The position numbers and the translations under genes are program-made. Below are positions 1-8,120 of a DNA stretch of 64,000 nt, one piece after another. This DNA is from Ruminococcus sp. Phil11. GTDB taxonomy: Bacteria > Bacillota > Clostridia > Oscillospirales > Ruminococcaceae. Location: assembly GCA_001940925.1 (NCBI GenBank), contig MSGZ01000043.1, forward strand, positions 9,216-73,215, in the 5' to 3' direction. The notes under the pieces are model-generated. The model was not told the origin of the DNA, did not search any database, and saw only the letters and a program-made list of their open reading frames with translations. Each line of letters opens with the position of its first letter. Position 1 is the stretch's first letter.

Positions 1-1
1 T

Positions 2-217
2 CGCCGTCCGCAGACGGCGAAATTCCCCAGCGTCAGGCGCACTGCAGGGGTGAATCCTAAAAACGCTCTGGGGGAGCGTTTTTAGGAGAGGGGGGCGCTG
101 TAAGAGAGCGCCCCCCTAGGCGGATTGCAGCGCAATCCGCGACGCCTGTTCCGCATAGGAGCGGCATAGGCCGCGACGAGTGGAACAGGCAGGTTTCCAA
201 AGGGCGGGAGCCCTTTG
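2..217. other. Intergenic array of perfect hairpins
   Basis: No convincing gene lies in the first 359 bases. The stretch is a run of hairpins: 2-19 (7-bp arms), 56-86 (13-bp perfect arms, loop of 5), 89-117 (11-bp arms), 120-140 (8-bp arms, loop of 5) and 198-217 (8-bp arms, loop of 4). The 13-bp stem ends in a T-run and could terminate an upstream gene. The rest resembles the GC-rich folded spacers seen elsewhere in this window at 1913-2036. Confidence 0.6.
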
Positions 218-359
218 AATCGGGACGGCGTCTGAAAAGCAGCTTCTCCCAATGTTTATATAGTGAAGCGTGAATGATGAAGAACGAAGAGTGAAGAACG
301 GAGCGGGGGAGATGACTGCATTTACCGCGCAGCAACAATTTTCCTGAAAGGGTTTTTCT

Positions 360-989
360 ATGAATAACAGAACAAACTATGAAAATTGGTATGCGGGTGA
401 TGCATACTACTGGGGCACGGAGCCGGGGACATTCCTTGATGAACTGATCCGGCTTTGTCCGCCCTCACCGGGTAAAAAAGTGCTCGATATCGGCTGCGGC
501 GAGGGCAAGGATGCTGTTTATATGGCAGAACAGGGCTATGCCGTGACCGCCTTCGACCTCTCCGAAAACGGCATCCGCAAGACGCTCCGGCTGGCGCGGG
601 AGAAAAACGTCACAGTCCATGCATATACTGACGATATCAACACGTTTGCGGTCAGCGGGCAGTTTGATATCGTGTATTCCACGGGCACCGTTCAGTATCT
701 GTTCGAGGAAAACAAGAAAGCGTTTTTTGACAAGCTCAGCCGCATCACCAAAACGGGCGGCATCGTGTATCTCAATGTGTTTGTGGAGAAGCCCTTTCTT
801 GCGCTGCCGCCGGACTGGGATATCGAAGAAAAAATGTGGCGGACAGGGGAGCTGTTCACATTCTTTGCTGACTGGAAGATCGAACGGATCGACGAGGTGA
901 TTTTTGAGGATACGAGCGGCGGCATACCGCATTTTCACTGCATGGATACGGTCGTATGCAGGAAGGTCGATATTCCGGCTCAAACGTGA
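360..989 (+). CDS. Class I SAM-dependent methyltransferase (TehB-like)
   Basis: This 209-residue protein has a Rossmann-type SAM-binding core. Motif I is VLDIGCGEGKD at residues 41-51, the acidic residue that binds the SAM ribose is D66 in the FDLSENG stretch, and a motif-IV-like IVYSTGTVQYL stretch follows. It is the size of a single-domain small-molecule methyltransferase and resembles TehB/thiopurine-type enzymes, but the substrate cannot be told from sequence. The ATG follows a weak GAAAGGG site. A separate promoter drives the next gene, so the two are probably independent transcripts. Confidence 0.85.
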   Translation: MNNRTNYENWYAGDAYYWGTEPGTFLDELIRLCPPSPGKKVLDIGCGEGKDAVYMAEQGYAVTAFDLSENGIRKTLRLAREKNVTVHAYTDDINTFAVSGQFDIVYSTGTVQYLFEENKKAFFDKLSRITKTGGIVYLNVFVEKPFLALPPDWDIEEKMWRTGELFTFFADWKIERIDEVIFEDTSGGIPHFHCMDTVVCRKVDIPAQT

Positions 990-1033
990 GCGGTGCCGCA
1001 TTAACTCTATGCACAATGTAAACAGACAGTTGC

Positions 1034-1062
1034 TTGACCGGGCGGGTGCGTTGTGGTATAAT
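1034..1062 (+). promoter_or_regulatory. Sigma-A promoter of the HTH/zinc-ribbon gene
   Basis: TTGACC at 1034-1039 and TATAAT at 1057-1062 are separated by 17 bases. A strong AGGAGG (1071-1076) and the ATG at 1085 follow. The promoter overlaps an in-frame upstream start at 1034, which argues against that longer reading. Confidence 0.85.
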
Positions 1063-1084
1063 CAGAAGCAAGGAGGGATGCATT

Positions 1085-1846
1085 ATGCAGACAAAAGAGA
1101 TCCTTTATGAACTTCGTACCAAAAGCGGCCTTTCGCAGGACGCGCTTGCCGAGAAAATCTTTGTGACGCGGCAGGCCGTTTCCCGCTGGGAGAACGGCGA
1201 GACCGTCCCGAACACCGAGACCCTGAAGCTGCTTTCCGATCTGTTCGGCGTGTCGATCAATACGCTGCTCGGCTCCCCGCAGAAGCTGATCTGTCAGTGC
1301 TGCGGAATGCCGCTGGAAGATGCGCTCATCAGCCGCGAAAAGGACGGCTCCATGAACGAGCATTACTGCAAATGGTGCTACGCGGACGGGCAGCATATGT
1401 ACAGCGACATGGACGACCTGATCGAGGTCTGCGTCAGGAACATGGCAAGCGACGAGCACCCCGCGGATGCCGTGCGTGCCTATCTGAAAGAGATGCTGCC
1501 GCAGCTTGATTACTGGAAGAATCAGGCGGAGCTCGGAGACGGCGGCGCGTTTGAGGCGTTCAAGGCGCAGCTGATCGGCGAGATCAATGCGCTGGAGATT
1601 CCGGGAATGCCGGAGGTCACACATCTGAATGCGCTGGTCGGCAGCTTTGTCAATCTTGCGTATCCGCTGCCGAACGGCTCTGAAGCAAGCTTTCTGGATG
1701 ACAACACGACCTATCTCGGCACGCAGCTTGCGGGCGCGGAGGACGGCAGATGCTTCGGCGTCCTTGCAAATGCGGATTTCATTCTGATCTGCACCTACGG
1801 CGAACATGCTGCGGATCCCGAGCTGCTGCTTTATAAGAAACGATGA
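1085..1846 (+). CDS. XRE-family HTH regulator with zinc ribbon
   Basis: The 253-residue protein opens with an XRE helix-turn-helix (residues 4-60), whose recognition part reads FVTRQAVSRWENGETVPN. A zinc ribbon follows, with CxxC pairs at C70/C73 and C95/C98 and the look of Pfam's 'putative zinc ribbon' (Zn_ribbon_2). Residues 100-253 form a third domain that I do not recognise. It is probably a cytoplasmic DNA-binding regulator, since HTH plus zinc ribbon is a common Clostridia arrangement; the ligand is unknown. The start at 1085 was chosen because AGGAGG lies 8 bases upstream and the promoter lies just before that. A strong terminator follows the stop. Confidence 0.82.
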   Translation: MQTKEILYELRTKSGLSQDALAEKIFVTRQAVSRWENGETVPNTETLKLLSDLFGVSINTLLGSPQKLICQCCGMPLEDALISREKDGSMNEHYCKWCYADGQHMYSDMDDLIEVCVRNMASDEHPADAVRAYLKEMLPQLDYWKNQAELGDGGAFEAFKAQLIGEINALEIPGMPEVTHLNALVGSFVNLAYPLPNGSEASFLDDNTTYLGTQLAGAEDGRCFGVLANADFILICTYGEHAADPELLLYKKR

Positions 1847-1859
1847 TATGCAGAACAAA

Positions 1860-1890
1860 GGCACCGGTCATTCAGCCGGTGCCTTGTTTT
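1860..1890 (+). terminator. Intrinsic terminator
   Basis: GGCACCGG pairs with CCGGTGCC across an 8-base loop and is followed by TTGTTTT. It closes the HTH/zinc-ribbon gene. Confidence 0.9.
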
Positions 1891-1912
1891 GTCGGAAAAA
1901 AGTGTTTTTTTA

Positions 1913-2036
1913 GGGGACGCCCTCTATCGCAGGGCGCCCCCTCTTGCGGAGTTCTTTGCACGCTGGGGGATTTCGCCCGCTGCGGCGGGCGACCAGAGGC
2001 TCTGCCTCTGGACTCCGCAAGCCTTTGAAAAGGCTT
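1913..2036. other. Intergenic array of four hairpins
   Basis: Four consecutive stem-loops lie between convergent genes: 1913-1940 (about 10-bp GC-rich arms), 1975-1990 (6 bp, loop TGCG), 1993-2011 (CCAGAGGC/GCCTCTGG, loop of 3) and 2019-2036 (AAGCCTTT/AAAGGCTT, loop of 2). There is no coding potential. It is similar in style to bases 2-217 and is probably a dispersed folded intergenic element. Confidence 0.55.
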
Positions 2037-2083
2037 GACCGAAACTTTAATTTTCGCGCACCGCCGGGCTGGCGAAGGATTAA

Positions 2084-2106
2084 GGCACCGGTTTTTTGCC
2101 GGTGCC
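2084..2106 (-). terminator. Terminator-like hairpin after the symporter gene
   Basis: GGCACCGG/CCGGTGCC arms of 8 bp flank a 7-base loop that is a T-run on the plus strand. The symporter stop codon is 11 bases away. The T-tract after the stem is poor on the minus strand, so efficiency is uncertain. The arms are identical to those of the terminator at 1860. Confidence 0.6.
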
Positions 2107-2116
2107 TTTCATAATC

Positions 2117-3703
2117 TTATTTGTTGTAAGCTGCGAATGCGTTTTCAACGGTTTCCTTCTCGCAGGGCTTGGTGAACATCGAGATCACCGGCACCAGCAC
2201 GATCGACAGGATCATGAGGAGCGCGCCTGCATTGATCGGGGAGGCGAGGTTCAGCGGCAGGCTTGCAGCCCACTTGATAAATCCGCCGAAGCTGTCCTTG
2301 AAGAACGTGAAGATGCACATATGCGCGACCGTCGAGATGACACCGAACGCGAAGCTGACCCAGACTGCTGCCTTGGTCGTCTTCTTGCTGAACAGACCCC
2401 AGAGGAACGGTCCGAGGAAAGAGCCGGAGAGCGCGCCCCACGAATAGCTCATCAGCGTGGTGATTGCAGCGTTCTTGTTCATTGCAATGATAACAGAGAG
2501 CAGCAGGAAGAACAGAATCAGCACGCGCATGGTGATAAATTCCTTCTTGTCGTCCATTTTGCCCTTGGATGCCGGACGGATCAGGTCATGCGTCAGCGTG
2601 GTGGAGGAGGTCAGAACCAGTGCAGAGAGCGTCGAGAGCGAGGCACTCAGCACCAGCACGACGACCAGACCGATCAGCAGCGGCGGCAGTGCCGTCTGGA
2701 GCATGTTCGGGACCATTGCGTCAAATTCCAGCTTGCCGTTCGAGAGCTTCTGGATCATGTTCGTGCCGAGACCCTCTCCGGCTTCCGTCGTGTTGAACAG
2801 CCGCGTGAAACCGCCGAGCAGATAGCAGCCGCCGGAAACAATCAGGCAGAAGATCGTCGAAATGATCAGGCCGCGCTTGATATCCTTTTCGTCGCGGATC
2901 GCATAGAACTTGTGCGTCATCTGCGGCAGTCCCCATGTACCCAGAGAGGTCAGCACGACAACGCCGAACAGATTGATCGGGTCCGGGCCGAAGGTCGATG
3001 CAAGCTTGCCGTCCGGAACAGCGGTGATCGTTTTCAGCATGTCAACGGATGCGGAGAAGCCGCCGTTGTAATTCAGGATGCAGATGACGACTGCCGAGAT
3101 GCCAACCAGCATGATCATGCCCTGAATGAAGTCGTTGACCGCTGTTGCGGAATAGCCGCCGAGCACGACATAGATCGCGCTCAGGACTGCCATTGCGATC
3201 ATGACATACTGATAAGCATTCGGAGAGGTCAGGTTGAACGCCATGGCAAACAGTCTGGATAGTCCGTTGTAGACCGAAGCGGTATACGGGATCATGAACA
3301 GGAACACGATGACCGCCGCTGCTGTCTTGAGCGGAGAGCTGCCGTAGCGCTTCATAAAGAAGTCCGGCATGGTCTTGGCGTCAAGATGCTTGGTCATCAG
3401 ACGAGTGCGGCGTCCGAGCACCGCCCATGCGAGCGTCGCGCCGATCAGCGCATTGCCCACGCCGATCCATGCGGCCGAGATGCCGTAGCCCCAGCCGAAC
3501 TGGCCTGCGTAACCGATGAACACGACAGCAGAGAAATACGCTGTGCCGAATGCAAACGCGGTCATCCACGGACCGATCTTGTTGCCGCCGAACACGAAGT
3601 CATTGACGCTTTTGGTTTTCTTTGAGGTGATCACGCCGATCGAGACCATGACCGCGGCGTAAACCACGACAACGATCAGTGTGATGATCTGTGATGCCGA
3701 CAT
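2117..3703 (-). CDS. Sodium:solute symporter (SSS family)
   Basis: This 528-residue, highly hydrophobic protein has about 13 predicted membrane segments and the SSS/PutP layout. An N-terminal segment is followed by the conserved FVFGGNKIGPWMTAFAFGT region (residues about 36-55) and a GYSATAVNDFIQG stretch near residue 200. It should sit in the cytoplasmic membrane and use a sodium gradient to import a small organic solute such as an amino acid, sugar, pantothenate or organic acid; the substrate is not evident. A GGAGG site lies 7 bases before the ATG. It is divergent from the cellulase gene, and each has its own promoter. Confidence 0.88.
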   Translation of the reverse strand: MSASQIITLIVVVVYAAVMVSIGVITSKKTKSVNDFVFGGNKIGPWMTAFAFGTAYFSAVVFIGYAGQFGWGYGISAAWIGVGNALIGATLAWAVLGRRTRLMTKHLDAKTMPDFFMKRYGSSPLKTAAAVIVFLFMIPYTASVYNGLSRLFAMAFNLTSPNAYQYVMIAMAVLSAIYVVLGGYSATAVNDFIQGMIMLVGISAVVICILNYNGGFSASVDMLKTITAVPDGKLASTFGPDPINLFGVVVLTSLGTWGLPQMTHKFYAIRDEKDIKRGLIISTIFCLIVSGGCYLLGGFTRLFNTTEAGEGLGTNMIQKLSNGKLEFDAMVPNMLQTALPPLLIGLVVVLVLSASLSTLSALVLTSSTTLTHDLIRPASKGKMDDKKEFITMRVLILFFLLLSVIIAMNKNAAITTLMSYSWGALSGSFLGPFLWGLFSKKTTKAAVWVSFAFGVISTVAHMCIFTFFKDSFGGFIKWAASLPLNLASPINAGALLMILSIVLVPVISMFTKPCEKETVENAFAAYNK

Positions 3704-3801
3704 ATAAATGCCTCCCGAATATATATAGTATAGCAGGGGAATTGCCGCGTGCTTTACTGCTTTATAGCTTTTAGATGCTACAGCTTTAACGCGACAAAGT
3801 A

Positions 3802-3830
3802 ATTATAGCATATTTCCCCCGGCTTGTCAA
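3802..3830 (-). promoter_or_regulatory. Promoter of the symporter gene
   Basis: On the minus strand TTGACA (3825-3830) is spaced 17 bases from TATAAT (3802-3807), giving a leader of roughly 95 bases before the ATG at 3703. Confidence 0.85.
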
Positions 3831-3861
3831 GCAGTTGCAAAGATTCGGAAAGAGGCACAAA

Positions 3862-3884
3862 AAATCGGCGAAATACGCCGATTT
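3862..3884. other. Hairpin between divergent genes
   Basis: AAATCGGCG (3862-3870) pairs perfectly with CGCCGATTT (3876-3884) across a 5-base loop. It lies upstream of the symporter promoter and the cellulase promoter, outside both transcripts. It looks like a terminator, but there is no gene to terminate. The rest of the 3704-4340 spacer holds only the two promoters and the cellulase leader. Confidence 0.45.
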
Positions 3885-4069
3885 CTGTGCGGAATTGACA
3901 ATCGGCGAAAACATCCTGTATTATTCCGGAATGATTCTACGTTCAATTATTGCGATTGCATCCGAAAATGTCCGGCCGGGAGCGCAAAAACTACCCCACC
4001 GGAATTTGGCAGTTATTCACAAAAAACGGCGGGCGGTTTATACAGTTCTGCCAAAGTTTCAAAAACCCC

Positions 4070-4098
4070 TTTACAAGAAATCAACTTTGTATTATAAT
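4070..4098 (+). promoter_or_regulatory. Promoter of the GH9 cellulase, with long leader
   Basis: TTTACA (4070-4075) and TATAAT (4093-4098) are 17 bases apart. The start codon is at 4341, so the untranslated leader is about 235 bases. It begins with a near-perfect stem (GAGAAATTGCGC at about 4108 against GCGGAATTTCTC ending near 4139). I could not match it to a known riboswitch. Confidence 0.75.
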
Positions 4099-4340
4099 GT
4101 AAGCAGTGAGAAATTGCGCAATGCATCGCGGAATTTCTCAGATGGAATTTACAGACTGTATAAACGCGGTGATGCACCGGATTCTTCCCGGCCCGTCTTC
4201 CTCGCTGCACGGGGGCAGCAAGGCGGAACCGGAAAAGGAACGGCGCAGTTGCCGTGCTCTGCACTCTGTAAACTGCGCGGTCTCCGGAAGCCAGTACCGC
4301 ATCCGGGGGCACACCAAATAAAAACGGGAGGGTTTTTTTA

Positions 4341-7300
4341 ATGCACAAGAGTTCAAAACGCATCCTTGCGGCTCTGCTTGCAATCGCAACGGTCGCACCG
4401 ATGGCCGCTCAGATGGTGCCGATGGCTGCATCTGCTGCCGATCTGGACCCGGGCGAAATCTGCGGCGAGACCTCGTTCACCAACAAGGCGCTGCCGTGGC
4501 ACACCTGTGAGTCCAGCCCTGCAAAGCAGGACTTCAAGATCGAGGACGGCACATTCCATGTCAAGATCATCACCGCGAAGGGTGTTGACAACCAGTGGGA
4601 TCTGCAGTTCCGTCACAGAAAGCTCGACTTCAAGGCCGGTCACACCTACAAGGTCAGCTTCAAGGCAAAGGCCAGCAGAAACGGTCTGAAGATCAACTCC
4701 AAGATCGGTGATACCGGTGAACCGTACCATGAGTACTGCGACCTGAAGAAGGATGGCTTCGTCAACGGTCCGCACATGGGCAACAGCGGAACCGGCTGGG
4801 GCGAGCCTGTTGAGCTGAGCACCGAGTGGAAGACCTTTGAGGGTACCTTCGAGTGCACTGAGGATCTGAAGGCAAAAGAGTGGGCATTCCACTATGCTTA
4901 CGGTGAAAAGGGCAACGCAGAGGACGGCGACGAGATCTGGTTCGATGAAATGCACATCATCGATTCGGCCGGGGACGGCGTGGATCCGGATCTGCCTTAC
5001 GGCGCAACCAACCGTTACTACAGCAAACTGGAGAACAACTTCATCTCTGTCAACCAGATCGGTTACTATACCAACCGCGAGAAGATCGCAACGCTGGGTG
5101 ACAACCAGGGCGATATCATCTATCATTCTGACAAGGAATGCGAGAAGATCAACCTGAGCGGCTCCTATGACTTTGAGCTTGTTTCGACCTCCGGCGATGT
5201 CAAGTACACCGGAAAGACCAGCTCTGCGAAGGCTGACCCGGATTCCAAGGACAGTGTCTGTATCCTTGACTTCACCGAGTTCAACACGCCGGGCAGATAC
5301 TATCTGCGCATTAAGGGCAAGGACTGGAGATCCTTTGAGTTCAACATCGGTGACGACATCTATTCCGATGATTCGCACGATATGCTGACCAACGCAATCA
5401 ACTACTTCTATCAGAACCGTTCCGGTCTCGATATCAAGGGCGATTACATCACCTCCGGTGATAAGAAGATGCTGGCGCACGAGGGCGGCCACAAGACCGA
5501 TACGGCTGCTGTCCAGAAGAAGTGGCAGAACGAGTATTCCAGCAAGGAAGAGGCTGCCAACGGTTCTTCCACGATCACCGCAAACGGCGGCTGGTACGAT
5601 GCCGGTGACCACGGTAAGTACGTCGTCAACGGCGGTATCGCTGTATGGACGCTGCTGAACATGTATGAGCGCGCAATTCAGACCGATGCGGGCAAGGCAA
5701 AGTTCAAGGATGGCTCCGGCACCGTCGTGGTTCCGGAAACCGGCAACGATATCCCGGACATCATCGACGAGTGCATGTACGAGATCGACTTCATGAGCCA
5801 GATGGTCGTTGACTCCAGCGAACCGACATGGGGCAAGTATGCAGGCATGGTTTACCACAAGCTGCATGACCACAAGTGGACCGGCCTTGCAACCAAGCCG
5901 TGGGACTACGAGAAAGAGTGGGAAACCACCCGTATCGTCAAACCGCCTACATTCGCGGCAACGCTGAACTATGCAGCATGCGCTGCACAGGCAGCCCGTC
6001 TGCTCGAGCCGTACAACTCTTCCAAGGCAAAGACCTACCTCGAAGAGGCAAAGAAGGCATTTAAGGCAGCCAAGGATAACTACTATGAAGCTGATCATTC
6101 CAAGACCACGCACCCGACGCTGAAGTGCGAATGTGAGAAAGAGGAAATCAACGAGAAGTCGCTGTATGCCCCGATGTGGCAGGCAAAGGGCGGCGGACCT
6201 TACGGCGATAACGAGGTCAAGGATGACTTCTACTGGGCAGCATGCGAGCTGTTCATCACCGCAAAGGAAATGGGCGATTCCTCCGCTGACACCTACCTGA
6301 GCGAGCTTTCTGATTACAAGGATGCTTTCAAGGTCACCACCAGAATCACCGGCGGTGAGAACGCTTCCGGCGAAGGCTCCTTCACCACATTCAACTGGGG
6401 CAACACTGCTTCCGCAGGTTCCCTCGCACTGGCACTCCACAAGGATCTGCTGACTGCTGACCAGAAGTCTACGCTGGAAAAGTCGATCCTCGATGCATCT
6501 GCTGAGTACCTCGCAGAAGAGGAAAAGCAGGGCTACGGTATCCCGTACAAGTATGACGGCCCGGGCTACAATGACCCGAACAACCTCGATCCGAGCATTA
6601 TCATCAAGGGCTATGAGTGGGGCTCCAACTCCATGGTCATCAACAACCTGATCGTGATGGCGTATGCTTATGATCAGACCGCCGAAAGCAAGTACATGGA
6701 CGGCGTTCTGGTCGGTATGGACTATCTGCTCGGCCGCAACCCGCTCTCCTTCTCCTACATCACCGGTTACGGTTCCTACAAGGAAACGAACCCGCACCAC
6801 AGATACTGGTCGCATGAGCTGGATGAGGAGAACTTCCCGCTTGCTCCGGACGGCGTTCTGTCCGGCGGCCCGAATGCAGGCCTCCAGGATCCGTATGTCC
6901 GTGCACTGGGCTTCGTTCCGGGTGCATCCGATAACCCGTCTCAGAGATGCTTCGTTGACTCCATCGAGGCATGGTCTACCAACGAGGTTACCATCAACTG
7001 GAATGCTCCGCTCGCATGGATCGCTTCGTTCCTCCAGGATGAGGCTGCAAAGGAAAAGACACCGATTACCACTACAACGGCACCTGTTGTAACCACCACC
7101 AAGCAGGAGACCACGGGCGGCAGCACCAAAGATGCCACGTGGGGCGATGCCGACTGCTCCGGTAAAGTGGATGTTTCCGATGCTGTTCTGCTTGCTAAGT
7201 ATCTTAACCAGGATGCTACGGGCAACATTACGGAACAGGGCAAGGTGAATGCAAATGTCATCAGCGGCAGCCTGGATGCTGACGACCTGTCTGCAATCCT

Positions 7301-7364
7301 CATGCTGATCGCGAAGATCGTCACTGCTGATCAGTGCCCGCTGAGCGCACTGCCGAGAGCATAA
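4341..7364 (+). CDS. Dockerin-bearing GH9 endoglucanase (CBM4-Ig-GH9-dockerin)
   Basis: The 1007-residue secreted enzyme hydrolyses beta-1,4-glucan, probably within a cellulosome. In order it has a signal peptide (cleaved near ASA at 30-33), a CBM4-like carbohydrate-binding module (about 35-212), an Ig-like CelD_N module (about 232-335), the GH9 (alpha/alpha)6 domain (about 345-905), a Thr-rich linker and a two-repeat dockerin (from about 933). Catalytic aspartates are D420 and D423 in YDAGDHGKYV. The active-site His lies in NPHHRYWSH. The acid is E882 in a stretch that fits the GH9 signature 2 pattern exactly (FVDSIEAWSTNEV then INWNA). The first dockerin calcium loop is GDADCSGKVD (935-944). 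GGGAGGG precedes the ATG. Confidence 0.95.
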   Translation: MHKSSKRILAALLAIATVAPMAAQMVPMAASAADLDPGEICGETSFTNKALPWHTCESSPAKQDFKIEDGTFHVKIITAKGVDNQWDLQFRHRKLDFKAGHTYKVSFKAKASRNGLKINSKIGDTGEPYHEYCDLKKDGFVNGPHMGNSGTGWGEPVELSTEWKTFEGTFECTEDLKAKEWAFHYAYGEKGNAEDGDEIWFDEMHIIDSAGDGVDPDLPYGATNRYYSKLENNFISVNQIGYYTNREKIATLGDNQGDIIYHSDKECEKINLSGSYDFELVSTSGDVKYTGKTSSAKADPDSKDSVCILDFTEFNTPGRYYLRIKGKDWRSFEFNIGDDIYSDDSHDMLTNAINYFYQNRSGLDIKGDYITSGDKKMLAHEGGHKTDTAAVQKKWQNEYSSKEEAANGSSTITANGGWYDAGDHGKYVVNGGIAVWTLLNMYERAIQTDAGKAKFKDGSGTVVVPETGNDIPDIIDECMYEIDFMSQMVVDSSEPTWGKYAGMVYHKLHDHKWTGLATKPWDYEKEWETTRIVKPPTFAATLNYAACAAQAARLLEPYNSSKAKTYLEEAKKAFKAAKDNYYEADHSKTTHPTLKCECEKEEINEKSLYAPMWQAKGGGPYGDNEVKDDFYWAACELFITAKEMGDSSADTYLSELSDYKDAFKVTTRITGGENASGEGSFTTFNWGNTASAGSLALALHKDLLTADQKSTLEKSILDASAEYLAEEEKQGYGIPYKYDGPGYNDPNNLDPSIIIKGYEWGSNSMVINNLIVMAYAYDQTAESKYMDGVLVGMDYLLGRNPLSFSYITGYGSYKETNPHHRYWSHELDEENFPLAPDGVLSGGPNAGLQDPYVRALGFVPGASDNPSQRCFVDSIEAWSTNEVTINWNAPLAWIASFLQDEAAKEKTPITTTTAPVVTTTKQETTGGSTKDATWGDADCSGKVDVSDAVLLAKYLNQDATGNITEQGKVNANVISGSLDADDLSAILMLIAKIVTADQCPLSALPRA

Positions 7365-7400
7365 TCTCTGCGCAGAAGCGTTCCGAACACGCAATACGAA

Positions 7401-7434
7401 AAGCCGGTCTCCCAAGCGGAGACCGGCTTTTTTG
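7401..7434. terminator. Bidirectional terminator
   Basis: A perfect 12-bp stem (7401-7412 with 7418-7429, loop of 5) with T-runs on both sides separates the converging cellulase and lipoprotein genes. Confidence 0.92.
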
Positions 7435-8049
7435 CTATGCAGCGGCGGTTGTTTCCTCGGTCGGGGCGGGTTCTGCCGTGCCGGTCACTTCCGCAGTCCC
7501 GGTGACCTCCGGCGCAATGACCGTGTAGCTGCTGAACCGCAGCGTGAACGGCTGCGCAGGCATCTCCACGGAGCGCGGTTCGCCGTCTGCGGAGAAGGTC
7601 ACGGTGCAGGTCCCGGCTTCGCTCTCGCCCGCATAGCTCCATGTGCCGTCGCTCTGCTCTGTGCAGGGGAGCGGGACTGTCTCTGCCGCACGGTCAAGCG
7701 CATCGGTCGCGAGCACCAGCATGTTTTTCGCGGGCAGCGCGGACTTCGGCACCGAGAACTGCAGCCCCTTATAGCTGGCGGTCACGGCATTGCCGTCAAA
7801 CTGCAGCACGACGCCTTCCAGCGAGGCCGGCGCGGTAAACGCCGCCTCCCACTGCGCCTTTCCGTATCGCGTGACGTTCACAGAGGCGGTCTGTCCGCCT
7901 CCGTATTCGAGCTCCGCCTCCGCGGTGTAGGCACCGTCCAGCTTCGGCTCGAAATCGGCGGTTTTTTGCCCCGCTGTACAGCCGCACAGTAAAAAGCAAG
8001 CAGGTACAGAAAAAATCAGGGCACTCCCCAGAATATACATCGGTCTCAT
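7435..8049 (-). CDS. Hypothetical lipoprotein
   Basis: The 204-residue protein starts with a lipoprotein-type signal; the likely lipidated cysteine is C24 in LLCGC (C18 in SVPAC is an alternative). The rest is predicted beta-rich, with no membrane segment and a Thr/Pro/Glu-rich C-terminus. It is probably tethered to the outer face of the membrane. I do not recognise the family. GGAGG lies 7 bases from the ATG. It is the last gene of a minus-strand run that begins with the GGDEF gene at 11686, and its stop codon abuts the terminator. Confidence 0.7.
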   Translation of the reverse strand: MRPMYILGSALIFSVPACFLLCGCTAGQKTADFEPKLDGAYTAEAELEYGGGQTASVNVTRYGKAQWEAAFTAPASLEGVVLQFDGNAVTASYKGLQFSVPKSALPAKNMLVLATDALDRAAETVPLPCTEQSDGTWSYAGESEAGTCTVTFSADGEPRSVEMPAQPFTLRFSSYTVIAPEVTGTAEVTGTAEPAPTEETTAAA

Positions 8050-8120
8050 ATCAGCAGCCTCCGGTTCAAGATTTTGCTTTCAACGACCTTTGTATCTTCA
8101 GGGGAATGCCCTGTTCCTGT

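Noticed and set aside
1034-1084. Longer N-terminus for the HTH/zinc-ribbon gene
   Set aside because: The codons lie within the -35/-10 promoter, and AGGAGG supports the ATG at 1085.
3862-3884. Terminator of a small RNA upstream of the cellulase
   Set aside because: No promoter was found that would read into it on either strand, so a small RNA is not supported.
4106-4321. 71-codon ORF in the cellulase leader
   Set aside because: Weak GTG start, unbiased composition, and overlap with the structured leader; nothing supports translation.
4353-7415. Open frame of 1020 codons on the minus strand opposite the cellulase
   Set aside because: It is the antisense shadow of a strongly supported GH9 gene in GC-rich DNA; no ribosome site, promoter or recognisable domain.
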